A DNA stretch of 64,000 nucleotides from Setophaga petechia (Eukaryota > Chordata > Aves > Passeriformes > Parulidae), in contig JANCRA010000018.1 of assembly GCA_024362935.1 (NCBI GenBank), positions 1,488,001 through 1,552,000 of the forward strand, read 5' to 3'. Numbering within the stretch: position 1 is the first letter of the stretch; every line of letters starts with the position of its first letter. The notes beneath the pieces were generated by a model. That model was given only the letters and a program-made list of their open reading frames with translations. It did not search any database and was not told where the DNA came from. Both the position numbers and the translations under genes were made by a program. Below are positions 45,344-59,246 of this stretch, in pieces.

Positions 45344-47983
45344 GCTGTGTGGTGTGGCAGATCTCTGGTGTGGCTGCAGGATTGCTTTGTGTTAGAGAGT
45401 ACTTTTGGCTTTGCTCTGTTGTTGTTTTTCACCTCCTACCACTCCTTCCTGGTTTGTTTGAGCTAATTCAGGATGGGGACAGTTTCTCACTGCTGTGTGC
45501 TCTCAGCTGTGTTAACTTGGAATTTCCCCCAGACTCTGTTGCTATTTTTTTTTTCCCCCAGCTAATTTAGCCACTCTGCTCCTGGTACCTGAGCTAACAT
45601 AGCACAAAGTGTGTGGGAAGTGCTGGAAATGGCAATTTGCTGTGCCATGTAGGCATCTTGCTTGCTTTTGTACAGGTTCTTACTGCTGAGACCTCTAAAT
45701 GATACCATATTTTTGCTGGTTTCATACAGGGTAATTAAGATAAAGTCAGGTTGTGTCTTTTTGTACTTTCCTATGGTCTCTAATTTGACTCACTTCTCAT
45801 CATTACTTGCTTCATACAAAGAAATAAAAAGTGATTGAAATTAATGGCATGTGTAAGGCCATGAGAATAGGGTATTAAACTAATGATACTTCAGGGGAAA
45901 TAGAAAATTTGTTATTGTGAAGTTGTGTACAATCCTACTCAGAGTGTACTGAAAAGCACAAATGATAAAGTTAATCCCAGCCCAAGGTTTGAAGAAAATA
46001 GCTTTTTTAAAAAATGATTTTAAGGAATACTGATGTTAAACTCCTCAAGGATTTCATAAGAAAAAAAGGGTTCATCTCTGGAGCAGATAAATTCTGGCAG
46101 CTGATCCATGAGATTAATTAATGAGGGGAAAAAAGGCAACCTCTTGGTTGGGCCATGTACATGCACTAATTTTGGTTAAGATAATTCGTGAAGCTGGAAA
46201 GCAAAAAAAAACAGTGCAGGGGAGAAAATGCTTTGACAAAGTGTGTCCCTTCCCAGATGGTTTTAGCTAAAAGGTGCCTCCAGAGCTTTTCTGTCACTGC
46301 AGTGGGTGCCAGGAACCCTGGGTCTCTCCTGGCTCCCTCTGCTCACCTGGAGCCTTTGCTTTGTTTGCACTGTGGGGCTGTAAGGGCCCAGAGCAACATC
46401 TGGGAGGGACCTGATGGGATTTCTGGGCCACTGCACCTGTACAGACTTCCAAATTCATCTTAAGCACAATAACCTGCTCAGCCTGTGGTTCAGTGCAGAG
46501 CAATGAAGAATCAGTTTGTTTGAAACTTGAACAAAGCCTGGGCAAGAGAGCTTCACTGCAGAACCCTGTTTTTCACCTGCAGACCACTGATGGGCACAGT
46601 TTGTAGGTCGGGGTGTGAGTTTTGCTTGGCAGCTCATTCCTGGAGTGCTTGGCTGGGCTGTGCCAGCCTGGCCTTGGCTCCAGCCCGGCTCCATCTGTGA
46701 GAGGAGGCTCTGGGAAGCCTCTCTGTGCCCACAAATGCTTACTCTGCTCATCCCCACTTTTCTCAAATTTAGCAGATGAGGTCCTGCAATTTTGTTTTCT
46801 TGGAAATGACATCGTGTTTCCTTTTTACTCCTGAGTTGCTTCTTGTGTTTCTTGCCAGGAGCGGAAATTCAGAAGACGTGGTTTTGTAGAGCCAAAGCAA
46901 TCCCTGTGGTTTGGCATCTGAATCTATTCCAAAGCAAGAAAGGTCTGCCCTCCCCTTTGGGTTTGGTCAGAATGTTACAAGATCCTTCAATCCAGACAGA
47001 GAGAAACATTGTAAGAACAGTTAATTTGAGCAGATTTTTACAAATGCAGCTCGCCCTATTCTTCTGGTGCAAGTATGGATTTTATTATTCTTTTTTTTTT
47101 TTTTTTGGTAATAAATGTCAGAGACTTCCAGTATGCATTAAATTTTGTACTTTATTGGTGTATTTATCAGGCAGCATGAGGTGCCAAAGATAGATTTCCA
47201 TCCTTTGTGCTATCTCTGTTCCTGTTGTGCCATATTCTGTAGCATTGGTGTTCTCAAGGACTTTGGTGGTACATACACTTTGTACAAAATACTGCTCTCT
47301 GTGAGCGAGGTTAGTGTAATCTGTCCTTAAAATTCAAGATAAGGAGTTTCAGCACCTCCAAGTCCTGAATGGTTGCTTTTGTAGCACACAGTGTGATGAG
47401 AAATGGAGCCGAGCAATTGAATGCAGGAAAGATCACCAAGGTCTAAGGGAAACAAATACAAGAGAAAATACAGTGCTGAACAAGCAGGAGCCCCTGCATT
47501 GAACAGGAACCAGAGGCTTTATCTTCTGGGGGCAGACTGTGTGATCTTTGCCTGGTTATCTGCTCCACAAGCAGAGAATCCTCCGGCCAGGAAGGTTTCT
47601 TTTCCCTTCATTCAGTCTCTCATTATGTGGCCTGATTTTTGCCTGTTTAACCTTTCATGCTCACACAAGGTTGGGGCTCTGAGGATATTTTCTGCTGTTC
47701 CCACAGAAGCTGCAGGATGAGGGAGGTGCAGGATGCAGCTTCATCTGCTGCAGCTCCTCAGCTGATCCAGAGTGCTGCAGAGGCACCAGAGCTGCAGGGC
47801 TGGGTGCCAAATTGGTTTTGTGTGCCTCTCCTCTCCCAGGGCTGAGCTGCAGGCATCAATACACCCATGGTTTTTAAATACCAGACCCTGACCACCCCAT
47901 CTGTGAGCACATGGCACCCATTGTATGAACTGGGTCACAAACGAGGGAAACTGAGGCAGGTTGTTGTTCAGCGTTTTTGGATG

Positions 47984-48067
47984 GAGAGAGCAATAATGGA
48001 GCCAAATTTCCCCAATGGAAAAAGCAATAACTTGGTGAAAAGAGCAATAATGAAGCCAAATTTGCCT
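47984..48067. repeat. Imperfect 28- to 30-bp tandem repeat, about three units
   Basis: Units share the core AGAGCAATAATGGAGCCAAA with the third unit AGAGCAATAATGAAGCCAAA. The middle unit keeps only AAAAGCAATAACTTGG. The pattern suggests an old triplication. Confidence 0.75.
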
Positions 48068-48298
48068 ATCTGAAGTTATTTTTGTAACTCCCAGGTGCTG
48101 GTCTATGCAGGGTTTAACCCTTGCCACAAAGGGGTACCTGTTTGGATGGTAACTTGCTCCCTTTCTGAAGCACAGCTGGCTTTTCAGAAATGCTGGTATC
48201 CAAACCATCTGGGAGCTCATTTGGGGTGTGTGAGCTTGGCAGCTTTGAAAATGAGACCTTTGGGTTGTAAGATGTTCACAACCTTCAAATTAAGTCCT

Positions 48299-48432
48299 AG
48301 AATGGGTCAGGCTGGAAGGGACCATGGTGGGTCACTGGTCCCAGCTGCCTGCCCTGAGCTCAGGATTGTGTCTGGATGGCTCTGGAATACCTACAGTGAG
48401 GGACACTCCACACCTTCTCTGGAAAAACTGTT
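48299..48432 (-). mobile_element. CR1 LINE fragment
   Basis: On the + strand: GGTCAGGCTGGAAGGGACCA, GTGTCTGGATGGCTCTGGAA and ACTCCACACCTTCTCTGGAA. These correspond to the reverse of the CR1 3' region (the 'gaatatctccag...gagactccacaacctctctggg' stretch). It is diverged and 5' truncated. Confidence 0.85.
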
Positions 48433-49023
48433 TTTCTCAGTTGCAGAAAAGCAGTTTTTCATTTACTGGTGCTGTGGCAGTGGTAAATAATCAAGTGCTC
48501 AGTGCTGTGGTTGGAGTCAAGTGCAGTGGGGCATAAATGAGACCTTAAACCAAACCTGTCCAAAGCTAAAAGCTGAAATACAGTTCCTCCCCCTCCAGAT
48601 TAATGACACCATAAATTGGAACAAACCTGCAATGTGCATCCAGGTCAGGGCTTCTTTACTCCTTCTGTCTTCAGTGGGAGCCAAATGCTCTTCAGTCTTT
48701 CCATTCCTGCTTTGGGAATAGATCAGGCTCTAATTGTCCCTGCAATGAAAAGTTGACCTCTTGACTTCCTATTTTTCTTTTACTGAATTAATTTCTTTTT
48801 GTGTTTGAACAGAGAGAGGAGACTTTGGAAGGCACTAAAGTTGACTCTGTTAAATAAGGCGAGCTGATATTTTAAAATAACAGTGGTGATGCTCCTCTTG
48901 CACTGGGTTTTGATGTCCCCTCTAGGAACATTCTGGCACCATCATGAGTGAAAATCAGTAGAGTCTTCTTATTAACCCCTAACCAAGGGCATACAAAAAA
49001 TAAATACAATAGAATATATTAGA

Positions 49024-49041
49024 ATATATATATATATATAA
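49024..49041. repeat. (AT)n microsatellite, short
   Basis: About nine uninterrupted AT/TA units, flanked by AGAATATATT sequences. Confidence 0.85.
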
Positions 49042-52000
49042 ATAGGATTTTTTCATGAAGTTTAATAATAACGATGAGTTATAGCTTCAGATAATTTTCT
49101 TTTATCTGTTCTATAGCAGCCTGATAAAAGTATTGGCTACAAAGAAACTAAAATATTTTTGTCTATTCCAGCCACCTTGTTTCTAAATCTGAAGCATCCT
49201 AGATTCTTGGGGTTTTTTTTTTGTTGAACCCTGACAGCACGAAAAACTTTTATGCTAATGCTAATGTATAATTTTTAAAAATGAATAAAAATTTGAGTAA
49301 TTATAAGTTAGCATTAGAAAACCACTCAAGATAAAGTGTTTTATGACATTTCTGACCTCTATTGTGACTGTGTGACATCTTAATACTTTAGGTAATGTTG
49401 TTTTTATTGAGAATTCCAGGAAGCCCAGACCCATACATGCCTTTTCTGAATTTTTATATCCAAGGAGGATTTAGAGGTCACCCACTTCCTTGGAATGTCT
49501 TCTCTTTAGCTAAATGACAAGCATTGTTCTTTGAAAAGAACAGGAGCAGTAATGAGATGCTGCCTTCTTTCCAAAGAAATATGGAGCCAGGAAAGAAACT
49601 CTGTGGGGAAACCAACCTCAACCATCTAATATTTTATGAAGAATTATTTTTCCTCCAGGGTTACTATTTCATGTTTTTATTCTAATAGATCTTGTTAAAC
49701 AATGAGGCAGGTAACTCTGTCCTTACTTTTAATGACTGCTTTCAAAAAAGTGCAGCTGTTCATCAAGTTAACTGCTTAATTATAGTTCCCTAGGCCATTT
49801 ACAAATATGCCTAGGAACAGTCTATCAGAACAGAGATTAATTGAAGTCTTTTTGTTGTCTGGGGAAAATTTGAAGTAATTTTGCTGTCTGGAGAGAGTTT
49901 CAGAAAGTTTTCTCGATTTTTCCCTGGTTTTCTGAGTGAGCTCACAGGTGAGGTGTCGGGGACTTGTGCTGGGGTTGTCATGTGTGACAAGTTTTTTCTC
50001 CAGCTCTAGACAGTCTGTCACTGTTTCTAAATCTACACCTTTGTTGAGGAGCTGCTCCAAAGTCTGTGTTTCAGACTTTCAATCAACTCATGGCTGTGTG
50101 TTGGCTTCCTGCTGTGACTCAGAGGACCAAAAGAGCTTCCACTTCAGTGATCAACAGGCTCTGGTAATAAGGCAGAATGAAGAGACAGTGATTTTCCTTT
50201 GAACACCTAGTGAAAGTTGCTTCATTAACCATCATCAGTGAAAAAAAAAATCTGTTCAAATAGGCAGTGCCTACCTGCTAAGAGGTTGGCATCCTGGAAA
50301 ACGTTTTATATGTGATGTATATTCTGCTTTTCATCAGTGCCTGTGGGCTTTATGAAGTGTTTATGAACTTCTTTGCTTCTCTCCTTGTGAAAGTGCATTA
50401 ACCTGCAGGCTGGAGTTCCTCAGTTGTTACATCACGTGCCAGCAGCCTTAGAGAAAACTGAAAGAGAACTTAAAAAATATTTTTCTCCTCTTTTGGTAGT
50501 GTATGAAGGTCCTGATTGTGCTCAGGTTCCTGTTTTGCTGAGCAGTGTAAAGCCACATAACAGGAAGATAATTTATTTCCCAGATACAATAATAAGATAA
50601 ATATAAACTTAACAGTAACAGGTGGAGGCAGCAGATTGAGAGAGCACAAGTTAATGATGATGTGGCTATAATTAAAGTATTAGCAGTGGTTGTTTTACAA
50701 CAGCTGCTTTGTTGTCTGGAACAACCTCTCCAGCTAAAGTAACAATGATATAGGTGAGAATGTAAATTCTGACAAAAAAACCTCCAAAAGGCATTGCCAT
50801 CTTGTCATTAATGCCAAGTCATTTTACCATTTCTGTGCACTCATTACTGATTTATAACAATTACTAGATCCCTTCAAAATCTGGTCCAAAAGATGGATAT
50901 TATCTCAGTTGCAGAGCATGTAATGTTGTAGTGAGATGGGGATTTATTTTCTTACCCACGTTACTTTTGGCATGTATTTTCAACAATTTATTTTTAAAAA
51001 ATGCATGTTCTTTGGAGAGAAATTTTATTAAGGTTTAAAAAATTATTTTAAGAATTGTCCATTCTCAGCCACATTCTTACAGTCTCTAATTTTTAAAATT
51101 GATGGAGAGACCAAGGGAGTTCCCATATCTGTGGAATCTTCACGAACAACAAGTGCAGGTGATGCTGAAAGGCATCATTGTCATTTCTTGAAAAGCTTGG
51201 AGATACAAGGCCTGATGGAAAAGAAAACTAAGCTCAATAATACAAATGTCCCTACAAGGATATTCCAACATCTCAGTTTTGGCCAGAATGAAGAGGAGCT
51301 GTTTTCCATTGAAGTAAATCAGCCAAAGAAGGTTAAGGCTGTTGTGGCCATAAAAACAGGAGCAGCTCTAGGGGAAATTCCCCCTTTGACAGGGACTGGC
51401 ATTAAATGGATTTCCTTTCTGGTCATGCAAAAGCCACAGTGATGTTTTAGTTCAGATTTCAAGAGGCAGCAGGTGTGGGCAGCTCAGGATGAGGAGCACA
51501 GGACACGAGGGAGGTGAGCTCCACCTTTCACTGCTGTGGTTCTCCCTGAAAGTACCTGGCATCAAGTTATGACATATAAAAGGTTTATTACTGTAGTCCT
51601 TGCCCTCACTGAGGTGTGTCTGCAGGCTGGTACCTTGCCATTAAGAAGGCAAGGGATCTTCCAGTGTGAAAAGCAGAGAATCCTGTAAAAGCTGGGAGTC
51701 TGTTCCCACCAGGAGGGAAACACTTCTGTCCTCATTTAATAATTGGCACAAACATTTAACTGAAATATTCATCATATCCCATCCTAAAACAGTGACACCT
51801 GCCAGCCTGAGCCTGGAGGAAGAGGGGTTTGGAATCCTTCAGATTCCTCCCAGCCCCAGGAATCTGTGATCCCATGGTAATTCCTAGAGCAGAGGAGGGC
51901 AGGGGGAGCTGTGATATTCCCACTCCTTGGTTTTTGCTTTGCTTCCAAGCAGTGCTGCCACAGGGATCTGCTGAAGGTGAGCTGGAGAAGCTCCTGGCAT

Positions 52001-54290
52001 CAGCCTGAGCCAGCAGAGTCAGCAAGTGCTCATTAATCATCCTGACCTGCTCAGTCCTTGCAGCTCTTCTGTGGTTCCCAGTGCTCTGAGCTGCACCTTG
52101 TCCCTCTGAACAGAATTAAGGCAGCAGCTGTTCACTGAGAACAATTTCCTGGGAGAAGGAGTATCTTCAGTGTTGAATTTTTTTTATTTTTCAGTAGAAG
52201 AATAGTGTATTCAGGTCAACAATTCATTGGGAGAAATTTCTTGAAAAGGCAGTCTCCTTGGCTTTGAGTGATGCAGCTTTGCAGCCACAGCATTCTGCAG
52301 TGTAAGCTTGCAAGACCTCAAACATGTTGTCTTTGCTCAGCACATCACATGTATTAATAATTAAAGTTGGATTTCAAGGGACAACTGGGCTTTGATATGC
52401 AGCTCCTCTGCCTCCTCCCTCTTCTGTTCATTAGGGACCTTTGGAGTGAGAGAGGAAAAGGGAGAGATTTTCATTCCACTTTTGCTTTGCACAGTGAAAG
52501 GGCAGTTTTTGAACTGCAGTAACAAATTTATTTTTTCATTGGTCTTGCTGATTGGATTAGCAATACTGCTGGCTTTATTACCCCTGATTAAAGTCAGGGC
52601 ACTGGGGATCTGACAAATGAATTCTGTCTGTAGTTCACCCAGCACACACTGCTTAATCCTGTTGATTGCAAGGCTTACCAAAATTGTTTAGTCACAAAGC
52701 TGGTTCTGTAAGTCAGCGAGGAGAAAAAAGGTAAATAAAAGATGACTCAGGAGGAAATGTGTTTGCAAATTATATAGACTTATATAAGCTCTACTGAAAG
52801 TCCAGAAAATCAGAGTGTTAAAAAGTTACAGCTCTGGGAGACCTTTCAGTGCTCTGGTCTGTGCCTGTACTGGTGCTGGGTTGTTTTCTGTGCTGTACAT
52901 CTTTTAAACATTACAGAAGGGAGATGATGTCTGACTACTCTGCTCATGAAAATTACTCAGTGGTAAAACAAAAATAAGAGCAGCACATATTTCACTGCTT
53001 TCTGTGTTCTTTGGACCTCAGAGCTCCTAAATGTAGAGGAATGATTACATTATTTTGCTTCCATAAACATTTTTTTTCTCCCATAAGACTGAACACAGTA
53101 ATGGCTCTTTACTAACAGTATTAGTGGTAGAAAAATTAGTGAGCTCCTATTTTTTGTTATAATTATCTCTGGGCTTTGTGGTTTTCATTGTTCTCTCAAT
53201 GCCTTTTGCCTGCAGCTCTCATTTTCTGCCACAGTTTTCAGGCTGCAGCCCTGCTTGAATCCCACCTTGTGCTGTCAAGCAATTAGGCAGAACGCAGCCA
53301 GATTTTGGGGTGATCCTTCTGCATTTCCAAGGATTTTACAGCACACTGCTCAGCCTGGCCTGCTGGTCCCTGCTCCTGGCTTCTCCTGCTCTTTCACTGC
53401 AACAGAGTCTGGTTTGGGGGAGTTTTTCAGGGTTTTGTTCTGCCAGCCTTTTTGGGAATCATGAGAAGGAAGGACAGGTCCAAGCAGGGGTGGAAGAATA
53501 AAAGCTGCATGAGCAGCTGGATGCTGAGAGTGCAAGTTGCACAGCAAGGATGATGTATTCCATGACCTCTTAAGAAAAAGCCCAGCCTTAAAATAGCTCG
53601 CCAAAGCCTAGAGGGGTGTGATGAGCTTGACCTTAAAAAGTGAATTTTGGAGTCCTTGTCATTCTGCAGGTGGAGGTCACGACTGGTCATTCCTGTGTGG
53701 AGCATCTTTGTGCTCCTGCAGTGAAAACTGGGAGGTGCAAGTGAGCTTTTAAAGTCTTGCTTGTTGGCCCTGCTCAGGATTGAGAGTTGGCCTGGACTTT
53801 TCAGTGTTGCTGCTTAATTCAGTACAGTAACATTGGAAATCTGTTAGAAAACACTAAATTAGCTTTTGATTGTAAATGGAGGTTATATAAATGAGAAGTG
53901 ATAAATCAAAGATATTTTTTTAAGGGTGTAATTTGTACTGAATAATCTTGGAATGAGTTTTGTGGATTTGGAAGCCGAATATTACAATTTCAATGTGGCA
54001 GAAATATGTTTTTGTGGGAATTAATTCCTGAGTAACAGAATTATGTTTGTCTACTCAGCCTCTCTTCTCTCCAAGGCAGCATCTGGCTTATTCTCCTTCC
54101 CAATTTTACATTTGGATGGAATGAGAAAACTCTGGGCTGTGCTGCAGATCCCCAAATAACTGAGGGACCCCAGTCCTGCTGCAATCCCTGCCCAGCTCTC
54201 TGCTGGAACAGGTCATGGGAGGTCTCTGAGTGCACAAACACAGGGATGATGTGTTTGCCTCTCTGATCTTCTGACTCTCAGTGAGAAAGG

Positions 54291-54347
54291 ATTCACAGAA
54301 TTATTAAGGTTGGAAAAGACATCCAAAAATCACTGATTACAACCTTA
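54291..54347 (-). mobile_element. Short CR1 3'-terminal fragment
   Basis: ATTCACAGAATTATTAAGGT followed by TGGAAAAGACATCCAAAAATC resembles the reverse of a CR1 3' terminus. Only about 57 bp remain. Confidence 0.75.
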
Positions 54348-57300
54348 TGTATTTACAATTTGCTGTGTAGCTGGACCAGATGTGCAGACTAAAATCCCAA
54401 TATGGACCGAAAATCCAGGAGGGTTTTAAGTGCAGCAGCTTCTCTGGGTGTTTGGGTTTGTGCAGTGTTGTGGGGACAGAGGCTCTCCTGCCCCTCTCTG
54501 TGTCCTCCCAGGTGAGAGCAGTGGGAAAGCTGGTAGGAATGAGCTGCCTCTGCTTCCTCAGCAGCTCCTGCTTAATAATCCTGCAAAAACAAAGCAGGAG
54601 GGCTGGGAGCATCTCTGCTCCTGTTGAGGTGTGCAGTGGTGTTTACCCAGCAAAGTTGTTTTCACCACTGTCTTGTTATCCTTCTCTCATTGCCTCTCCC
54701 TGTCATGTTTGGGGGCTTGGCTTCTGTATTTTTGTTAATAAATTGAAAATACACAGCGGCATTCAAATCTTGTTAAACGATGTTTGGGTTGCCTCATAAA
54801 ACAAGATAATTGTGCAATCACAAAATGGTTTAAACATCTGATTTGGATTAGAAACAAAAATGGTGTGTAATTGCTCTCTGAAACTTGTAACTCTCATGAA
54901 ATGGATGTTATCAGGCAGATGTTCTTTTATTCACCAGCACACTCGGAGTCTCTGGCTCTTAAGTGCCAGGATGAGTGAAACGTGCTCAGTTAGCTCAGCA
55001 GGCTGTGGCTGATCCTCCTGCCAGCTCTGGTTCCCAGGTCCATCCTGCAGTGGCTCCTGAGCATCTCCTCAGGCCCTGGGTGGTGTTACACCAGTGCACT
55101 GAGGCTGGGCTGCAGGACAGAGAAGATGGTGAAACTTTGGGAATAACAGCTCTTACAGCTGCCCTGAAAATGGAGGTTTTTGTGATAAAAGGCTCTAAGA
55201 TGGTGTGGATGTGTAAAACCACTCACACCTCGCTGTGGAGTTACTTAGGTGGGAACCTCTCAACAAGACTATCAGGATGTTAAAACCTGAATTATTTCAG
55301 GAGTTAAACTTTAAAACCTGGCTTAATTCTTTGCTGTCCCAAAATGAAACCCACCCATTTTTGTGCATGCTTTCTCTCAGGTTTTGGACCTGTTTGCACG
55401 TTCTGGAGTAAATTAATCAACATTCCTAGGGAAGGGCCACAAACCTCCCAAGTGACTGTCACCTCTTCCACCAATCCCAGAGCAAATTCCAGAGAAACTT
55501 TGGCCTTTAGATGGTGTGTGAGGGGGATGTGGATGGGTCTGAAAGGCTCATCCTGATAAAGGACAGTTCCAGCAGTCCTGACATCTCTCTTCTGAGACAC
55601 TCTCAAGTGCTTGGGGTAGGAAGTTAAAGATGACTGGAAGAACCTTTGCTAACAAAAGTCTCTTTTGGCATAATTTCTGCTGCATGTAGGTGGCTTTTCC
55701 TTTGTCCTGTTTCATGTCCTGTTGTTGCTGGGCCTTCAGGTCTTTCTGTAAGCCCAGGGTGAGGCAAAAATTGCTTTTTTAGGTAGTGTGAGCAGAGACT
55801 GTGTCTTCCTGTGTTGACCAAAGGCCAAACCCTGGATGTAAAAGGATAGTGGTAGGTTTTAAATCCAAAACTTGGTTCTCACTGCCCTTTAATGATGTGT
55901 TAACCAGCTCAGACTGGGATGTTTAATTTGTCTGGCTATATTTCCCTAGAGGATTCAAATTAGAATCTTCTCCCAGCTCTCTGCTGCTGATTGCTGGCAG
56001 ATTTCTCCTTCTATCCTTTTGCCACTAACGTAAGAAGAAATTAATATCTTTAAAAATAAACTCTTTATTGCATAGATGGGACCATATCCTTTCAAGTTCA
56101 TTTTCTTTGTGGTACCTCAGCTCCTAAAGGCATTGTGCATGAGTCCAAAAAAGAGAAAGGCAGAAATGGTGACTGAGGTTTGAATTACTCATCATTCTGA
56201 ATAAAACACAAGCCTGAGCTGGAGGTAAGAGGAGCTGGAGATGCACTGAAACAGCACAAGGGGTGCATGTAGACATCTCTGTCCTCTGCAGAGAAGCTTC
56301 CAGGAATCCTCCTTCCTCCAGGAGAACTATAAAATCCTGTTGCTGAATTAATTAATTGCTAGGAAAGGGAAGTTTAGGTCATAAAAGCAAATTAAAACCA
56401 TAACCATCATACCACAAAGCACCTTCCAATTTTATCAGAAACACTGATCATACTTAGAAGCATTTATGGGACCATTTTTCAAGTAAAATTATGGCAAACA
56501 GAGGAAAGATGCCGTGTGCAAGCAAGGCTTCCAAACTAATTTTAGGAGATTAAAACAATGAGCAGATCCCAAGGTGCAGCATGAGACTGTAAAGGGATTG
56601 TAACTTGTGTAGTTGACAGTCTGAGAATCCATGTGCAGTCATCCTGAAATACTGTTAAATTAACTTAAAGTTGCCTCATGACAAAAAAATTGATTTTTTT
56701 TTCCTTCTGTATCCAACTTATCTTTCCTCCAGGAGAAAAAAAAGCCATTATCATATTTGTTGCATTTAAAGTGTGGCTAGGCACCTTGAAATCTGGTCCT
56801 TAAAATGATCTAGGGATTGAGACAGGTTTATTTCTGGTCCAAACTGAATTTGCCAGGTGAGATTTTGGTGGCTTTTTAGAAAGGATCTGCTCTGGATGTG
56901 CTGGACAAGTCTGTGGAAGGCAGCTGGGGCTGAGCTGTGCAGGAGTGTTGGACTCCTGGTTCTCATTAACCTGTTAAATCCTGATCCAACAGGATTTCTG
57001 ACAGGGGCAGGCAGGAGATCATGGAAATATGGCGTTGTCTTGCAGGGCTTGTTTAATTAAAAAAAATCCCATGCACTTTTACAGGACTAAAGGGAGGATT
57101 TAACTTTTTTCCAGGAAGTTTGAGTTTATCTGGCAGTGAAATTGGGCCAAATCTTAGAGGTGCCCTGTTCTGTGCACTGTCACAACTGTGGGGTGTCTCT
57201 CCCTTGCTTCAGCATTCCTCCCTGGCAGAAGATGAATTTCCTGGATGTGGAGCTCACCTCTGGAATCAGGCTGCAAAACAGGAAGGTGGTTATGAATCTG

Positions 57301-58104
57301 TAGCAGCTGGAGGACTAAGGTAATTTTGCAGCTAATTTTTCTGAGGTTTTTAGTTCCTGATTGATTGCCTTGGAAGGAACTTGGAATTAAAGTTTAGTTT
57401 AAGCCACCCTGCTGGTTCTTTTAACACATTGTCTTCCTTTGGGGTGGAAGAGGAGCAACAGAATTTGAGCACAGAGCCTGATGGACTCAAGTTCATGTAA
57501 GTTGTTCTGAGGTTTGTGCAGTAAACTGTAAATTACATCTCAGAATTTTAAACTCTTCCATCCAGAAGCTGTTTCTAATAAGAGTAGGAAGGATTCAGGA
57601 GGTGATTTTGATAGTCATACTGTGTGCTGTGGTAAGGGGGTTGCACTAATGAGGGCTGACTGACATTCAGTGATCTAGGTAAAGGCAGAATTGGTGATTA
57701 TTTCATCAGAGAGAAGATGAAACCACTTATGGGAAGATGTTTGGTGTGGTGAGAGCAGCCTCCATGGGATCACCTTAGAGGGGAGCTCAGCATCCCTCCT
57801 GCAGGGTGGAGGGGGTGAAAATTGCTCAGTGGGAGAAGGGGAGAACAGGCAGCTGGTATTTGCTAAAGTAAGTAGCAACAGAAATGGGGTTCTAGGGCCT
57901 GGCAGGGCTTGAAAGCACAAAGGGTTTTTGGGGTTTTGTGGCACTTGGGGTGAGCTCTGGATGCACAGAGTGTGCAGGTGCCTGGCAGCAGCCAGGGGAG
58001 GTGTGGAATTTGAGACTTGTGGTAGATAAAGCAATGAATGAAGTGTTTGAGCAGGGACACTTTGAGCAGCACGGGCAGGACTGAAGTGAGGGAGTGTGGA
58101 ATGG

Positions 58105-58490
58105 TGTCACAGACATCTTTTATGAAAAATCCTTTCCTTAGGATTTTTCCTCCTGAGAAGATGAGAGGCCTCAGGAACAAAATGTAAATAATGATTATCT
58201 GCTGCTGTGGAATGCAACAGGTGCATCTGGGATTGGCCCATGTTAGTTGTTTTTAATTAATTGCCAATCACAGCCCAGCTGGCTCAGTCAGAGAGTCCGA
58301 GACACAAACCTTTGTTATAATTTCTTCTTATTCTGTTCTTAGCTAGTCTTCTGATAAAATCCTTTATTCTATTCTTTTAGTATAGTTTTAATATAATATA
58401 TATCATAAAATAATAAACCAAGCCTTCTGAAACCTGGAGTCAGATCCTCATCTTTTCCCTCAACCTGTGACCCCTGTGAGCACCATCACA
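58105..58490 (+). mobile_element. Solo LTR of an endogenous retrovirus (plus strand)
   Basis: This 386-bp element is of the same family as the inverted copy at 21048. It begins TGTCACAGACATC and ends CACCATCACA (TG...CA), with AATAAA at 58412-58417 marking the orientation. The flanks GAATGG (58099-58104) and GGATGG (58491-58496) form a 6-bp target-site duplication with one change. There is no internal viral sequence beside it. Confidence 0.87.
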
Positions 58491-59196
58491 GGATGGTGCC
58501 AGGCTCTGCTCCCTGGGGCAGCTGAATTCTCCTCCCCTGGGAGCCCAGGCTGGGCTCTCAAACTGCCCCTTTCCTCCTAAAATGAAAGATTTGTGTTTCC
58601 TTGCCTCACAGGAGAGCACTGGTAGGAAATAAGAGGTTCTCATGAAATAACATAAACCTGGGACTGGAAGAAACTCCTGGGCCACTGACAGAATTTCCAG
58701 CTAGAGTGAGCAGATGTGTCTTATTAATCCCTTTATAAATTTGTAAAGCAATTGCTTTAAAAACCTTCTGTTCTAGTATTTGTGTCTTCCTTTCAGATCT
58801 TACTGTCATTAAATATTTTTTTCATTGCTGCTTCTGGTAGACCATCTGTCAGTGGACGCAGATTTTTGGTTTTTCTAAGTTTTTCTTCCATTTCTCCTGT
58901 TGGGTTTGGGGTTCCTGGTTCAATACCAGATGTAGCTGCAAACAAATGAAGAATTGAGGGACTGAACCACTATCAATGCTTTTATTTTATGGCCCTTGTG
59001 CAGGCAAGATTCATTTGAACCACAGACTGAACTTTGACTGTTGTGATGGAAATTTTGCATTTTCATATGTGTGTAGTAAAACACACAGTTCAGAGCACAA
59101 AATGTTTATAGATCTTGGACTTGTTGTGTCAAGTCCCTGCTTTATTTTTTGAGGAAATAAAGTCAGATAAATCTGGGAAGGGCAGCAATAAGAGAG

Positions 59197-59246
59197 GTGA
59201 ATCACAGGGTAACAGGCTGGAAGGAAACCTCAAGAACCTTTCATGG
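59197..59246 (-). mobile_element. Possible CR1 scrap
   Basis: GTGAATCACAGGGTAACAGG followed by CTGGAAGGAAACCTCAAGAA vaguely follows the reverse CR1 terminus ('aatcacaggctggaagggacctc'). It is too short to be sure. Confidence 0.35.

Larger units (their letters stand above)
37483..58104 (+). other. MEGF6: MEGF6 intron 4, third part: no exon seen
   Basis: It contains candidate regulatory stretches near 37880-38170 and 39140-39800, a long AT microsatellite near 42600, short tandem duplications near 45315 and 47984, and CR1 fragments near 48300 and 54291. I found no splice-flanked EGF module and no other gene. Confidence 0.55.
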
